A stretch of 18,673 nt of DNA from DAXETY01 sp051155755 (GTDB taxonomy: Bacteria > Desulfobacterota > Desulfobacteria > Desulfobacterales > SG8-13). Under the pieces are notes generated by a model. It did not search any database, had not been told where the DNA came from, and saw nothing but the letters and a program-made list of their open reading frames with translations. Of this stretch, positions 1 to 6,427 are shown piece by piece. Made by a program: the position numbers and the translations under genes. The first letter of the stretch is position 1. Each line of letters opens with the position of its first letter. The DNA is taken from positions 1-18,673 of the forward strand of contig DAXETY010000125.1 of assembly GCA_051155755.1 (NCBI GenBank), written 5' to 3'.

Positions 1-1
1 G

Positions 2-496
2 GCCTGGCGCACTGACGCCACCTGGACGGTGGTGGATTCGGATTTATCCGCAGACAACTATCTGTCGTTGGCGGCCAACATCGATTATTCATGGGTCGGA
101 TGGGGCAAAAATTTTTACGGCTTTCTGGAGTTTTTTTACAGCGGCATCGGAGCGTCGGATTACCGGCGCATTTTCACCAACGAGGCCCTGATCGAACGCC
201 TGTTGCGCGGCGACCTGTTTGTGGTGGGGCGGCCGTATCTAAGCGGCATGGTCCAGGTCGAACTGCATCCGCTGTGCAACCTGTGGTTGACCAGCATCAA
301 CAATCTCAACGATCCATCCGGCATCCTGCAACCCCGGCTGGTATATGATGTGGTCCCGGATGTGCAGATCCTGGTGGGCGGAACGATATTTTACGGCGGC
401 AGTGAAACCGAGTTCGGCGGCTTTCGTCTGCCCGGAACCGAGCTGACGACCGCCGCACCGCCCGCCGTATTTGTCTGGCTCAGTTATTATTTTTAA
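2..496 (+). CDS. C-terminal part of an outer-membrane beta-barrel (porin-like) protein
   Basis: The reading frame is open to the left window edge, so only the last 164 residues of a longer gene are visible. The sequence alternates polar and hydrophobic residues and is rich in Tyr, Trp, Phe and Gly. It ends with an aromatic-rich strand terminating in Tyr-Tyr-Phe, the C-terminal Phe signature recognised by the BAM complex in outer-membrane barrels. An internal segment around 'HPLCNLWLTSINN' and 'DPSGILQPR' resembles barrel proteins I recall from Deltaproteobacteria, but the substrate is unknown. It stops nine bases before the TTGACA element that precedes the metal-transport operon, so it is probably a separate transcription unit. 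A metal-related porin is possible from position alone, but that is weak inference. Confidence 0.75.
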   Translation, partial: AWRTDATWTVVDSDLSADNYLSLAANIDYSWVGWGKNFYGFLEFFYSGIGASDYRRIFTNEALIERLLRGDLFVVGRPYLSGMVQVELHPLCNLWLTSINNLNDPSGILQPRLVYDVVPDVQILVGGTIFYGGSETEFGGFRLPGTELTTAAPPAVFVWLSYYF

Positions 497-504
497 TCGC
501 CGAT

Positions 505-537
505 TTGACATCCAGCGCTAATGCAACTAAATATAAT
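505..537 (+). promoter_or_regulatory. Candidate promoter of the metal ABC operon
   Basis: A perfect TTGACA (505-510) and a perfect TATAAT (532-537) both occur between the barrel gene and the ABC operon. They are 21 bases apart, longer than the usual 16-18. A weaker -10 (TAAATA, 528-533) would give a spacer of 17. Either way transcription would begin near 540-545 and read into the ATPase gene. Confidence 0.45.
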
Positions 538-593
538 GCGGAAATAAGGAAAAATTCACCCGTATTGAATGATGATTTCGAGAAACAGATATT

Positions 594-608
594 TGCAATT
601 CAATTGCA
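594..608. promoter_or_regulatory. Fur-family-like operator, 7-1-7 palindrome
   Basis: TGCAATT-C-AATTGCA is a perfect 15-base palindrome with the 7-1-7 geometry typical of Fur, Zur and PerR boxes. It ends ten bases before the probable ATG of the ATPase gene. The third gene of the operon encodes a Fur-family regulator, so autoregulation is the simple reading. A partial match (10 of 15 positions) lies at 522-536 over the -10 region. Binding is inferred, not shown. Confidence 0.6.
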
Positions 609-618
609 TTGCCCAGGG

Positions 619-1425
619 ATGGCGGCAACAACGATGACGGCTGGATCGAAGAAAGAACCGGTGATTGAAATTCAGGATATGTTTTTCTCCTACAACGGGA
701 AGCCGGTGCTCCAGGAGGTGAACCTGACGGTTCAGCAGGGCGACTTCGTGGCGGTGATCGGTCCCAACGGAGGTGGAAAGACCACCTTGCTGAAGCTGAT
801 GCTGGGATTGTTGAAACCGGAGCGGGGATCGGTCCGCGTGTTGGGGGAAATCCCGGACAGAGCCTCCCGCTGGGTCGGATACGTGCCTCAGGATCTGCAT
901 GTCAACCGAAGTTTCCCCGTCACGGTGACCGACATCGTGCTGATGGGCAAGCTGGAACCGGGGAAGCGCTGGGGGCGCAACTCCGGCCGGGAACGCGCGC
1001 AGGCCCGGGAAGTGCTGGATCGGATGGGGATGGGGCGCTATGCCGATCGCAAAATCGGCGAGCTCTCCGGCGGGCAGTGCCAGCGGGTGCTGATCGCCAG
1101 GGCCCTGGTCAGTCGCCCCCGGCTGTTGCTTCTGGACGAACCGACCACCAGCATCGACACACGGGGGCAGGCGGATTTTTACCGCCTGCTGCAGGAATTG
1201 AATCGGAGCGTTACGATTCTGGTCGTCAGCCACGATCTGTTGGTGATCTCCACCTACGTAAAGTCGGTTGCCTGCGTCAATCAACGGCTTCATTATCACA
1301 ATCAGGCTGAAATCACCGGAGAGATGCTCGACAGCATGTACCCCTGTGCCGTGGAAGAGGTCTGTCCGGTGGAACTGGTGGCTCACGGGCTCCCCCACCG
1401 GGTGCTGAAAGACCATGGAGACTGA
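619..1425 (+). CDS. znuC: Metal ABC transporter ATP-binding protein (ZnuC/MntB type)
   Basis: Cytoplasmic ATPase that powers metal-ion uptake, probably zinc or manganese. With the ATG at 619 the protein has 268 residues, normal for the family. Visible motifs are Walker A GPNGGGKT (48-55), the Q-loop glutamine at 91, the signature LSGGQ (149-153), Walker B LLLLDEP (169-175) and the switch histidine at 205. The segment VPQDLHVNRSFPVTV around the Q-loop is characteristic of the zinc/manganese subfamily. The frame is open back to a TTG at 505, but that overlaps the promoter region; an alternative ATG is at 634. No strong Shine-Dalgarno marks either ATG. The stop overlaps or nearly abuts the permease start, indicating coupled translation. 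No periplasmic binding protein (ZnuA) is visible. Zinc versus manganese cannot be decided from sequence alone. Confidence 0.92.
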   Translation: MAATTMTAGSKKEPVIEIQDMFFSYNGKPVLQEVNLTVQQGDFVAVIGPNGGGKTTLLKLMLGLLKPERGSVRVLGEIPDRASRWVGYVPQDLHVNRSFPVTVTDIVLMGKLEPGKRWGRNSGRERAQAREVLDRMGMGRYADRKIGELSGGQCQRVLIARALVSRPRLLLLDEPTTSIDTRGQADFYRLLQELNRSVTILVVSHDLLVISTYVKSVACVNQRLHYHNQAEITGEMLDSMYPCAVEEVCPVELVAHGLPHRVLKDHGD

Positions 1426-1429
1426 AGCG

Positions 1430-2290
1430 ATGCTGGAAGCCCTGCAATTTGAATTTTTCCGTAATGCGTTGCTGGTCGGCTTACTGGCCAGCGTCGTGTG
1501 CGGCATTATCGGCACCCTGGTGGTTGTCAACCGGCTGGTTTTTCTTTCCGGCGGCATCGCCCATGCTGCTTACGGCGGCATCGGCCTGGCGTTTTATTTC
1601 GGTTGGCCGTACCTGGTCGGTACCATCGGATTTTCCCTGGCCGCCGGCATGTCCATGGCGGCGGTCAGCCTGAAAGTCAAACAGCGCGCCGACACGATGA
1701 TCGGCGTCATCTGGGCCTGCGGCATGGCCCTGGGGGTGATTCTGCTGGATCTAACGCCGGGATACAATGTCGATTTGATGAGTTATCTGTTCGGCAGTAT
1801 TCTGACCGTCCCTGCAGCAGACCTGTGGGTGATGGTGCTGTTGTGCGGCCTGATCGCCGGCCTGGTGGGCTTTTTTTACAACGATTTGATGGCCATGTCC
1901 TACGATGAAGAGTTCGCCCGGATTCGCGGCGTGCCGGTAAGCGCACTTTATTGCCTGATGATCGCGATGGTGGCCGTGACCGTCGTGATGGTCATTCGGG
2001 TCGTAGGTCTGATCCTGGTGATCGCACTGCTGACCATCCCGCCCTTCATGGTGGAGAAATACGCCCGCTCCCTGTTTCAGATGATGGCGGGGGCCATTTT
2101 GCTGGGAGCCGTATTCACCGTCGGTGGTCTCTGGATTTCTTTTCGCTACAATTTGACCTCGGGGGCTTCCATTATCCTGTTTGCCGGCGGGGCTTTTTTT
2201 CTGGTGTTTCTGTTCGAACGCTGGATCCTTCCGGTCTTTCGGAAACCGGTGCACCCGTCCGGAGCGGAAGTCTCCGTACGGGGCCGTTGA
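1430..2290 (+). CDS. znuB: ABC-3 family metal transporter permease (ZnuB type)
   Basis: Inner-membrane permease partner of the preceding ATPase. The protein (286 residues from this ATG) is almost entirely hydrophobic with about eight helices. It carries the typical N-terminal ABC-3 pattern, including 'VVNRLVFLSGGIAHAAYGG', and the later 'YDEEFARIRGVPV' segment that faces the ATPase. I chose the ATG at 1430 because GGAG at 1417-1420 gives a good Shine-Dalgarno with nine bases of spacing. An in-frame ATG at 1415 would add five residues and overlap the ATPase gene by eleven bases. The regulator gene follows after ten bases, so all three genes are one transcription unit. Confidence 0.92.
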   Translation: MLEALQFEFFRNALLVGLLASVVCGIIGTLVVVNRLVFLSGGIAHAAYGGIGLAFYFGWPYLVGTIGFSLAAGMSMAAVSLKVKQRADTMIGVIWACGMALGVILLDLTPGYNVDLMSYLFGSILTVPAADLWVMVLLCGLIAGLVGFFYNDLMAMSYDEEFARIRGVPVSALYCLMIAMVAVTVVMVIRVVGLILVIALLTIPPFMVEKYARSLFQMMAGAILLGAVFTVGGLWISFRYNLTSGASIILFAGGAFFLVFLFERWILPVFRKPVHPSGAEVSVRGR

Positions 2291-2300
2291 GGAGCCGATC

Positions 2301-2729
2301 ATGTGTCATCAATGCAACTATGAAGAACTATTGCGTTCCGCGAACCTGGAAGTGACCGATAATCGCCTGCGGGTGCTGGAGGTGGTCGGCAACAATCGCT
2401 ATCCACTCTCCGCCGGAGAGGTTTACCAGACCCTGGAGCGCACCCGTCACGTCAACCGCGTGACGGTATATCGTATCCTCGATTTGCTGGTGGACCGGCA
2501 CCTGGTCGAACGGCTCAGCACCGGCGGCCGGGCATTTTGTTACGGACTGGCTCCCAATGATCATCATCGTCCGCATCCACATTTTTATTGTACCCGCTGC
2601 GGTCAAATGGATTGCCTGAGCCCGGAAAGCGTGCCGATCGACACCGATCCGTTGTGGAAGACTTTTCCCGGTCGGATCGACAAAGTCGAAATCCGCCTGG
2701 ACGGCGTTTGTAAAAATTGCCTGAGGTAA
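2301..2729 (+). CDS. Fur-family metalloregulator, probably Zur-like
   Basis: Dimeric DNA-binding repressor of 142 residues. Residues about 15-72 form the winged helix, with recognition-helix motif VTVYRIL at 54-60. The C-terminal half has the metal-site cluster HHRPHPH (88-94), followed by C97-x2-C100 and C137-x2-C140, the structural zinc cysteines of the family. An additional N-terminal C2-x2-C5 pair is unusual. AGGAG at 2290-2294 with a six-base spacer supports the ATG at 2301; the frame continues upstream but overlaps the permease gene. Being third in a metal-uptake operon with a 7-1-7 palindrome at its head, it most likely senses the transported metal and represses the operon. Zur is favoured over Fur or PerR by context only. 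Confidence 0.88.
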   Translation: MCHQCNYEELLRSANLEVTDNRLRVLEVVGNNRYPLSAGEVYQTLERTRHVNRVTVYRILDLLVDRHLVERLSTGGRAFCYGLAPNDHHRPHPHFYCTRCGQMDCLSPESVPIDTDPLWKTFPGRIDKVEIRLDGVCKNCLR

Positions 2730-2939
2730 GCGGCCCGACTCAGCACGGCTCGTCCGAAAAATTCTCAGTTCCCAGCAAGTCGAAACCGGGCAGCGAACGA
2801 TCGTGCCGGTGCATCCGGCCGGCGCATTCGAATTGCGCTTGTAACAAAAGCAAGGCCCACCATCCTGAAGATTTCCATCCGCTTGAATGCGTTTCCGATG
2901 GTGAATTTTATTTCTTGCGGCCTCTGGCGGCAGGCTTTG
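2730..2939. other. Intergenic stretch with two small hairpins
   Basis: No coding frame is convincing here. Two inverted repeats are visible: GCCGG/CCGGC at 2805-2819 and GCGCA/TGCGC at 2822-2838. Neither is followed by a T-run, so a terminator for the metal operon is not clearly present, although the pair could end transcription in a Rho-dependent or imperfect manner. Confidence 0.4.
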
Positions 2940-2968
2940 TTGTCAACTTATTGAAATCCTGGTATAAT
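2940..2968 (+). promoter_or_regulatory. Strong sigma70-type promoter for the tandem PilZ gene
   Basis: TTGTCA (2940-2945), a 17-base spacer and a perfect TATAAT (2963-2968) match the sigma70 consensus at 11 of 12 positions. Transcription would start near 2975 and run toward the PilZ gene. It is the best promoter match I found in the window. Confidence 0.7.
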
Positions 2969-2974
2969 TAATTC

Positions 2975-3287
2975 TCGCCCAAACCGGCTGCGATGCACCC
3001 GGTGCAAGTTCAACATCGAAGCACCAAAGTGCTTCTGTCTTTTCTTGCCGGTGGCGAGTGCCGCAGGAAGAAAATTCAAGCTACCTGCTTCGCGGGTGGT
3101 TGTCGACTTAACAGGATGGCGGACCGAGGTCTCGCCGGGCGGAAGGTCGAACCCGGGTCGGCCGGAAGTGCGGAACAGTCGGACGGAGCCGATACGTGAC
3201 AACGTGCCGGCGGGCGCAGTATCCCGGCGACGATCCCTAAAATCCGCCCTTTGCATCGAAAATACAGACGAACACAGGCATGCTTTG
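2975..3287 (+). other. Long leader or uncertain N-terminal coding region of the PilZ gene
   Basis: These 313 bases lie between the promoter and the first convincing PilZ codon. They contain a perfect hairpin, GAAGCAC-CAAA-GTGCTTC (3018-3035), followed within three bases by TCTTTTC, and a second stem at about 3044-3058. The palindrome TGCACC-C-GGTGCA lies near 2994-3006. The PilZ frame has no stop codon from 2955 onward and would encode a C-x2-C pair near 2994-3005 followed by a Lys/Arg-rich stretch. It has no ATG and no good ribosome site. I could not match a known riboswitch; in particular the c-di-GMP GEMM consensus is absent. It may be a structured leader or a coding extension. Confidence 0.4.
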
Positions 3288-3926
3288 GTGAAGATACCGG
3301 AACAGCGCCGAAATTTTCGCTTTCGACATCTGAGTCTCGTTTTTATGGAAAACCTGGACTCGGGACCGGTCCGTTTGGGGCGACTCAGCAATTACAGCAA
3401 CGGCGGTTTTTATTTCGAGTCGGATACGCTGCTGGAAACCAGCGACGATATCTACATCGGGATTCAGGACTCGCCTTACAGTCCCGAAGAAAACGTCTAT
3501 GAGTGCCATCGCGTGGAAATCATCTGGCGCAAAGAGCTCAAAGATGCCGCTTTTCGCTATGGATACGGCGCCAGGCACCTGGATCACCCCACACCGAATA
3601 TCGACGAATTGCTCCGGTACTTCGGAAACATACCGGAACACATCAAGGCGATGCTTTCCCTGGACCAAGAGGAAAGAAAACACAGGCGCAAAGCCGTCAG
3701 CCGGCGGGTTTCAGTGTACCGTGAGGGCATTTTGAAAAATGTCAGCCGCAGTGGGATGTTCATCGAGTCCCGGAACGGACTGCGGGTCGGCGAAATTCTG
3801 TATATCAAGATACCGGGAACCCGTTTCGACAACGACACGATGATCCGGGCCAGGGTGGTCCGCAAGGAGCGGACCGGCATCGGGGTGAAAGTGCTGGGGG
3901 TGGAGCGGCGCAAAATACGAAGTTAG
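3288..3926 (+). CDS. Tandem PilZ-domain protein
   Basis: Predicted cytoplasmic c-di-GMP receptor with two PilZ domains. Counting from the GTG at 3288 (212 residues), the first domain has the R-x3-R arginines in QRRNFR (7-11) and NYSNGG (35-40). The second has RKHRR (130-134) and NVSRSG (151-156). Both (D/N)xSxxG motifs are intact, so both domains could bind c-di-GMP. The start is the weak point: no ATG precedes the first domain, and a poor ribosome site (CAGG) fits the GTG at 3288 or the TTG at 3285. The frame stays open far upstream, so a longer protein is possible. The gene converges on the dehydrogenase and the two stop codons overlap by bases. No diguanylate cyclase is nearby. Confidence 0.82.
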   Translation: MKIPEQRRNFRFRHLSLVFMENLDSGPVRLGRLSNYSNGGFYFESDTLLETSDDIYIGIQDSPYSPEENVYECHRVEIIWRKELKDAAFRYGYGARHLDHPTPNIDELLRYFGNIPEHIKAMLSLDQEERKHRRKAVSRRVSVYREGILKNVSRSGMFIESRNGLRVGEILYIKIPGTRFDNDTMIRARVVRKERTGIGVKVLGVERRKIRS

Positions 3927-4960
3927 TATCCCCGTTCGAAGTCGACCTCGAACTGCAGGGGTCGGTTTTCCCGGAAGCGGCGGTAGTTGTCGGCGAAGAT
4001 TCGGACGATTTCCTCGGGAAAACTGAAGCCGGCGTTGTGGGGTGTAACGAGTACCTGCGGGAGGCGCCACAGCGGACTGTCGGCCGGCAGCGGCTCTTTT
4101 TCGAACACGTCCAGCACGGCTCCCCGGATTTGACGGCTGCGCAGGGCCCGGATCAGTGAAGATTCGTTTACGATATTGCCGCGGCCGATGTTGATCAACA
4201 CCGCCTCGGGCTTCATGGTCTCGAAGGCGGTGTCTCCGAATAACCCCCGGGTGGCGGCGGTCAACGGGAGGGTGATCACCACGTAATCGGGCTGCGCCAG
4301 AAAAGCGTTGAAATCCGGTGGGGTGAAAAGCCGCTCCACACCCTCCACGGCATTCTCAGTGCGCTTGAACCCCCAGGTTCGCATTCCGAAACGACCCGCG
4401 GTTTCCGCGATTTCCCGGCCGATGGAACCCAGACCGCAAATGCCCAGGATGCGCCCGCCCAGGCTCTGATAGGGCTGGCTGTTCCAGCGCCGGATTTTCT
4501 GATTTTCATAGGTGGAAAACAGGTTGCGTTCGCGGGCCAAAATATAACCGAGCACATATTCGGCCATCAATGGTCCGTGGACGCCTTTGACGCCTGTCAG
4601 GCGATAATCGCGGCGATGCGCTGCCACCGCCAGTGCCTCCACACCGGCAAAGGTCGACTGCACCCACTGCAGGCGGTGGGCGGCTCCGATCAGCGGCGCC
4701 AGGCGCTCCGGCTCCGCCAGGATCAGGTTGCAGGTTCTGATATGTCGGTTTATTTCGGCGGGCGTCTCGGGTGCTTTCACCTGCAGATCGGAAAAACCCA
4801 GGGCCGTTACCTCACGAGCGTAGCGCTGCGGATCACGCGTCAGAATCAGGAGTGTGTTTTGTCCGGGCACGGTCTTCGGCTCTGAAACAGAAGTTCCAGG
4901 TTCAAGGCATTCCTTACAGGCTTCGGATACAAGATTCAAGCCAGCCGGTGCTTTGTTCAC
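3923..4960 (-). CDS. D-2-hydroxyacid dehydrogenase (glyoxylate/hydroxypyruvate reductase type)
   Basis: Cytoplasmic NAD(P)-dependent enzyme that interconverts 2-oxoacids and D-2-hydroxyacids. Of 345 residues, about 130-310 hold the nucleotide-binding domain with GLGSIG (176-181). The catalytic triad is visible: Arg260 in NIGRG, Glu289 in FEKEP and His308 in TPHNAG. The family-like sequence begins near residue 35 (TLLILTRDP), so the first 34 residues from the GTG at 4960 are doubtful; a start further inside is possible. AAGG lies only three bases from that GTG. The substrate cannot be assigned; the overall look is closer to GhrA-like reductases than to phosphoglycerate dehydrogenase, since no ACT domain is present. 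It ends convergently with the PilZ gene. Confidence 0.9.
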   Translation of the reverse strand: MNKAPAGLNLVSEACKECLEPGTSVSEPKTVPGQNTLLILTRDPQRYAREVTALGFSDLQVKAPETPAEINRHIRTCNLILAEPERLAPLIGAAHRLQWVQSTFAGVEALAVAAHRRDYRLTGVKGVHGPLMAEYVLGYILARERNLFSTYENQKIRRWNSQPYQSLGGRILGICGLGSIGREIAETAGRFGMRTWGFKRTENAVEGVERLFTPPDFNAFLAQPDYVVITLPLTAATRGLFGDTAFETMKPEAVLINIGRGNIVNESSLIRALRSRQIRGAVLDVFEKEPLPADSPLWRLPQVLVTPHNAGFSFPEEIVRIFADNYRRFRENRPLQFEVDFERGY

Positions 4961-4962
4961 GC

Positions 4963-4976
4963 CCTTAAAAGCCCCT
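4963..4976 (-). repeat. 14-base motif shared with 15654-15667
   Basis: The minus strand reads AGGGGCTTTTAAGG, an exact copy of the plus strand at 15654-15667. At both places a TGAATCGG...CTACG hairpin repeat lies 33-43 bases to the right. Here the motif sits directly upstream of the dehydrogenase GTG and includes its possible ribosome site. Confidence 0.4.
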
Positions 4977-5019
4977 CACGCCTTTTCGCGGCGACCGAAC
5001 GAGAAAGGAGTTTTGCACC

Positions 5020-5052
5020 TGAATCGGGCGGGCACGGTGGCCCGCCCCTACG
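5020..5052. repeat. Dispersed hairpin repeat, copy 1
   Basis: A perfect 8-base inverted repeat, GGGCGGGC (5026-5033) and GCCCGCCC (5040-5047), with a six-base loop, is flanked by TGAAT on the left and CTACG on the right. A related copy with the same outer sequences lies at 15701-15730. GC-rich hairpins ending in CCCTACG are familiar extragenic repeats in many bacterial genomes. It lies in the 233-base gap between the DUF302 gene and the dehydrogenase, both on the minus strand, and may act as terminator or RNA-stabilising element. That gap also has a 13-of-14 direct repeat, GATTCG(A/G)AGCGGTG, at 5106 and 5163. Confidence 0.65.
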
Positions 5053-5193
5053 AAACCATTCTCTGATGACCCGCATAGCCGTGGGGCCGGCCCTTTTATC
5101 ATCACGATTCGAAGCGGTGAGCATCGTCATTTGTTTCCAGGTGGCGGTTTGGTTGGTGAAAGGATTCGGAGCGGTGTCGTCGGTTCCAGCGGA

Positions 5194-5649
5194 TCACTTC
5201 GCCGCAGCGGCCGCCCGGGCAAAGTTGGCCAGGGCCTTCTGCACCTTTTCCAGTACCCCTCGGCAGTCCGACAAGTTGTGACGGTCGGCCAGAAATTCGG
5301 GGGAATTGTAAGTATACCAAACGTTGCCCGCTTCATCTTCCCAGATCAAGGCCTTCATCGGCAGGTCAATACCCACGCTGCGGTCGCACTGCATCAACGG
5401 TGCGCCCACCTTGGGGTTGCCGAATATCACCAGTTCGGTGGGAAGCAGGGACAGGCCCGCGTTCTCCGCTCCCCGGGCGTGATCGATGCGGTTAAACACG
5501 GTCATGCCTTTCTCGGCGATTGCGGCCTCCAGGCGGTCGGCGGTTTCTTTGACCGGGAAAGCACTTTTTACGGTAATCATACCATCGCCGGCATAAAGGG
5601 GCAGGGCCGACAGGATCAGCATGGCAAAAACAATCGGAACGTAGCGCAT
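5194..5649 (-). CDS. Exported DUF302-domain protein
   Basis: A 151-residue protein with a clear Sec signal peptide (hydrophobic core about residues 4-18, cleavage probably near Ala20 before GDG), so it should be periplasmic. The mature part matches the DUF302 fold: an early TVKSAFPVKETADRLEAAI-like strand and helix, then 'TELVIFGNPKVGAPLMQ' and 'LPMKALIWEDEAGNVWYTY'. DUF302 proteins have no established biochemical role. The ATG at 5647-5649 is supported by AAGGAG about nine bases upstream. Its C-terminus is an Ala-rich helix. It is transcribed toward the dehydrogenase, with a hairpin repeat in between, and is divergent from the NlpC/P60 gene. Confidence 0.9.
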   Translation of the reverse strand: MRYVPIVFAMLILSALPLYAGDGMITVKSAFPVKETADRLEAAIAEKGMTVFNRIDHARGAENAGLSLLPTELVIFGNPKVGAPLMQCDRSVGIDLPMKALIWEDEAGNVWYTYNSPEFLADRHNLSDCRGVLEKVQKALANFARAAAAAK

Positions 5650-5835
5650 CGGAAATCTCCTTGTTTTTAGCTCTTTTGAATCTCTTCAAACTTTTGTGAA
5701 TCATGATTTTTGAGAATTAGAAACGCGCAGTGTGAGGTTAACATAGTCGTCCCTGGGCGATTTTCAACACCGCATATTCGCCATCGACGGCCGCAATGCC
5801 GAAAATGCCGAAATAGATGCAAAGCCGCCCTCGAT

Positions 5836-5864
5836 TTGCTTGGCAACCGAAATCACGGTATAAT
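5836..5864 (+). promoter_or_regulatory. Candidate promoter of the NlpC/P60 gene
   Basis: TTGCTT (5836-5841), a 17-base spacer and a perfect TATAAT (5859-5864) precede the NlpC/P60 start by about 48 bases. The -35 is only a moderate match. The rest of the 262-base divergent interval 5650-5911 shows nothing else clear except a short ATGCCGAAA direct repeat near 5798-5815. Confidence 0.5.
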
Positions 5865-5911
5865 CAAGGACCGTCCGGAAAAGGCCCTTTTCCCGCTGAG
5901 TAAAGGTGTGC

Positions 5912-6427
5912 ATGGAAAACGACCCGAGACGAATACCGACCGTGCTGCTGATTGTCTGGCTGATTTTGCCGTTCTTATCCTGTGCCACGTTTGCCGGGCA
6001 TCAACCGCCAGTGGAAAAAAACCGATCGCCGGCCGCATCATCTTCAGGCGATGTCGATATCGAGGCGCGCATTTTAGCCGAATTCCAGCGCTGGCGAGGA
6101 ACCCCCCATCAGCTTGGCGGAAGCACGGCCGAAGGTATCGACTGCTCCGGCCTGGTTCAATCGATTTATCGGCAGGCATTCGGGATCGATTTGCCGCGAA
6201 CCACCCGGCAGCAGGTTCGACAGGGACAGCCGGCAAGCGGAGCCGATTTGAAGGCCGGAGACCTGGTTTTCTTTCAGCCGCCCGACGATTCGCTTCATGT
6301 GGGCATCTACCTGAGCGGCAACCGTTTTGTGCATGCCTCCAAAAGTCGGGGTGTGATTCTTTCCGAAATCGGTCCCGATTACTGGTCCAGACACTTTCGG
6401 ACCGCTCGTCGGATCCTGCCGGATTAA
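5912..6427 (+). CDS. NlpC/P60-family cell-wall hydrolase, probable lipoprotein
   Basis: Peptidoglycan endopeptidase of 171 residues that likely cuts stem peptides (D-Glu/meso-DAP bond in the family). An N-terminal hydrophobic segment (10-23) ends in FLSC; Cys24 is a candidate lipid anchor, although the lipobox is imperfect (Phe at -3). The NlpC/P60 domain spans about 50-171. The catalytic Cys78 lies in GIDCSGLV, His129 in SLHVGIYL and His141 in FVHAS, the expected triad order. The ATG at 5912 is preceded by AAAGG at 5903-5906 with a short spacer; an in-frame GTG at 5906 is possible. The protein is small and single-domain, like Spr/MepS-type enzymes. Confidence 0.92.
   Translation: MENDPRRIPTVLLIVWLILPFLSCATFAGHQPPVEKNRSPAASSSGDVDIEARILAEFQRWRGTPHQLGGSTAEGIDCSGLVQSIYRQAFGIDLPRTTRQQVRQGQPASGADLKAGDLVFFQPPDDSLHVGIYLSGNRFVHASKSRGVILSEIGPDYWSRHFRTARRILPD

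Noticed and set aside
556..1557. Long minus-strand frame of 333 codons
   Set aside because: It lies entirely antisense to the ABC ATPase gene and the start of the permease gene, has no ribosome site and shows no domain character; it is a mirror of a GC-rich coding frame.
2975..3287. c-di-GMP (GEMM) riboswitch upstream of the tandem PilZ gene
   Set aside because: Context would suit one, but the conserved GCAAACC and CGCAAAGCC blocks and the GGTAGCCGGGTTGCC-type closing helix are not found in this leader.
2948..3391. Minus-strand frame of 147 codons opposite the PilZ leader
   Set aside because: Composition is Arg/Pro/Ser-rich as in antisense shadows, it crosses the promoter, and there is no ribosome site or recognisable motif.
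3689..3712. CGCAAAGCC-like string resembling part of a GEMM riboswitch
   Set aside because: It lies inside the PilZ coding region and lacks the other conserved helices.
5084..5097. GGGCCGGCCC followed by TTTT as a terminator
   Set aside because: The palindrome has no room for a loop, so it cannot form a normal hairpin; the nearby GGGCGGGC repeat is the better structure.
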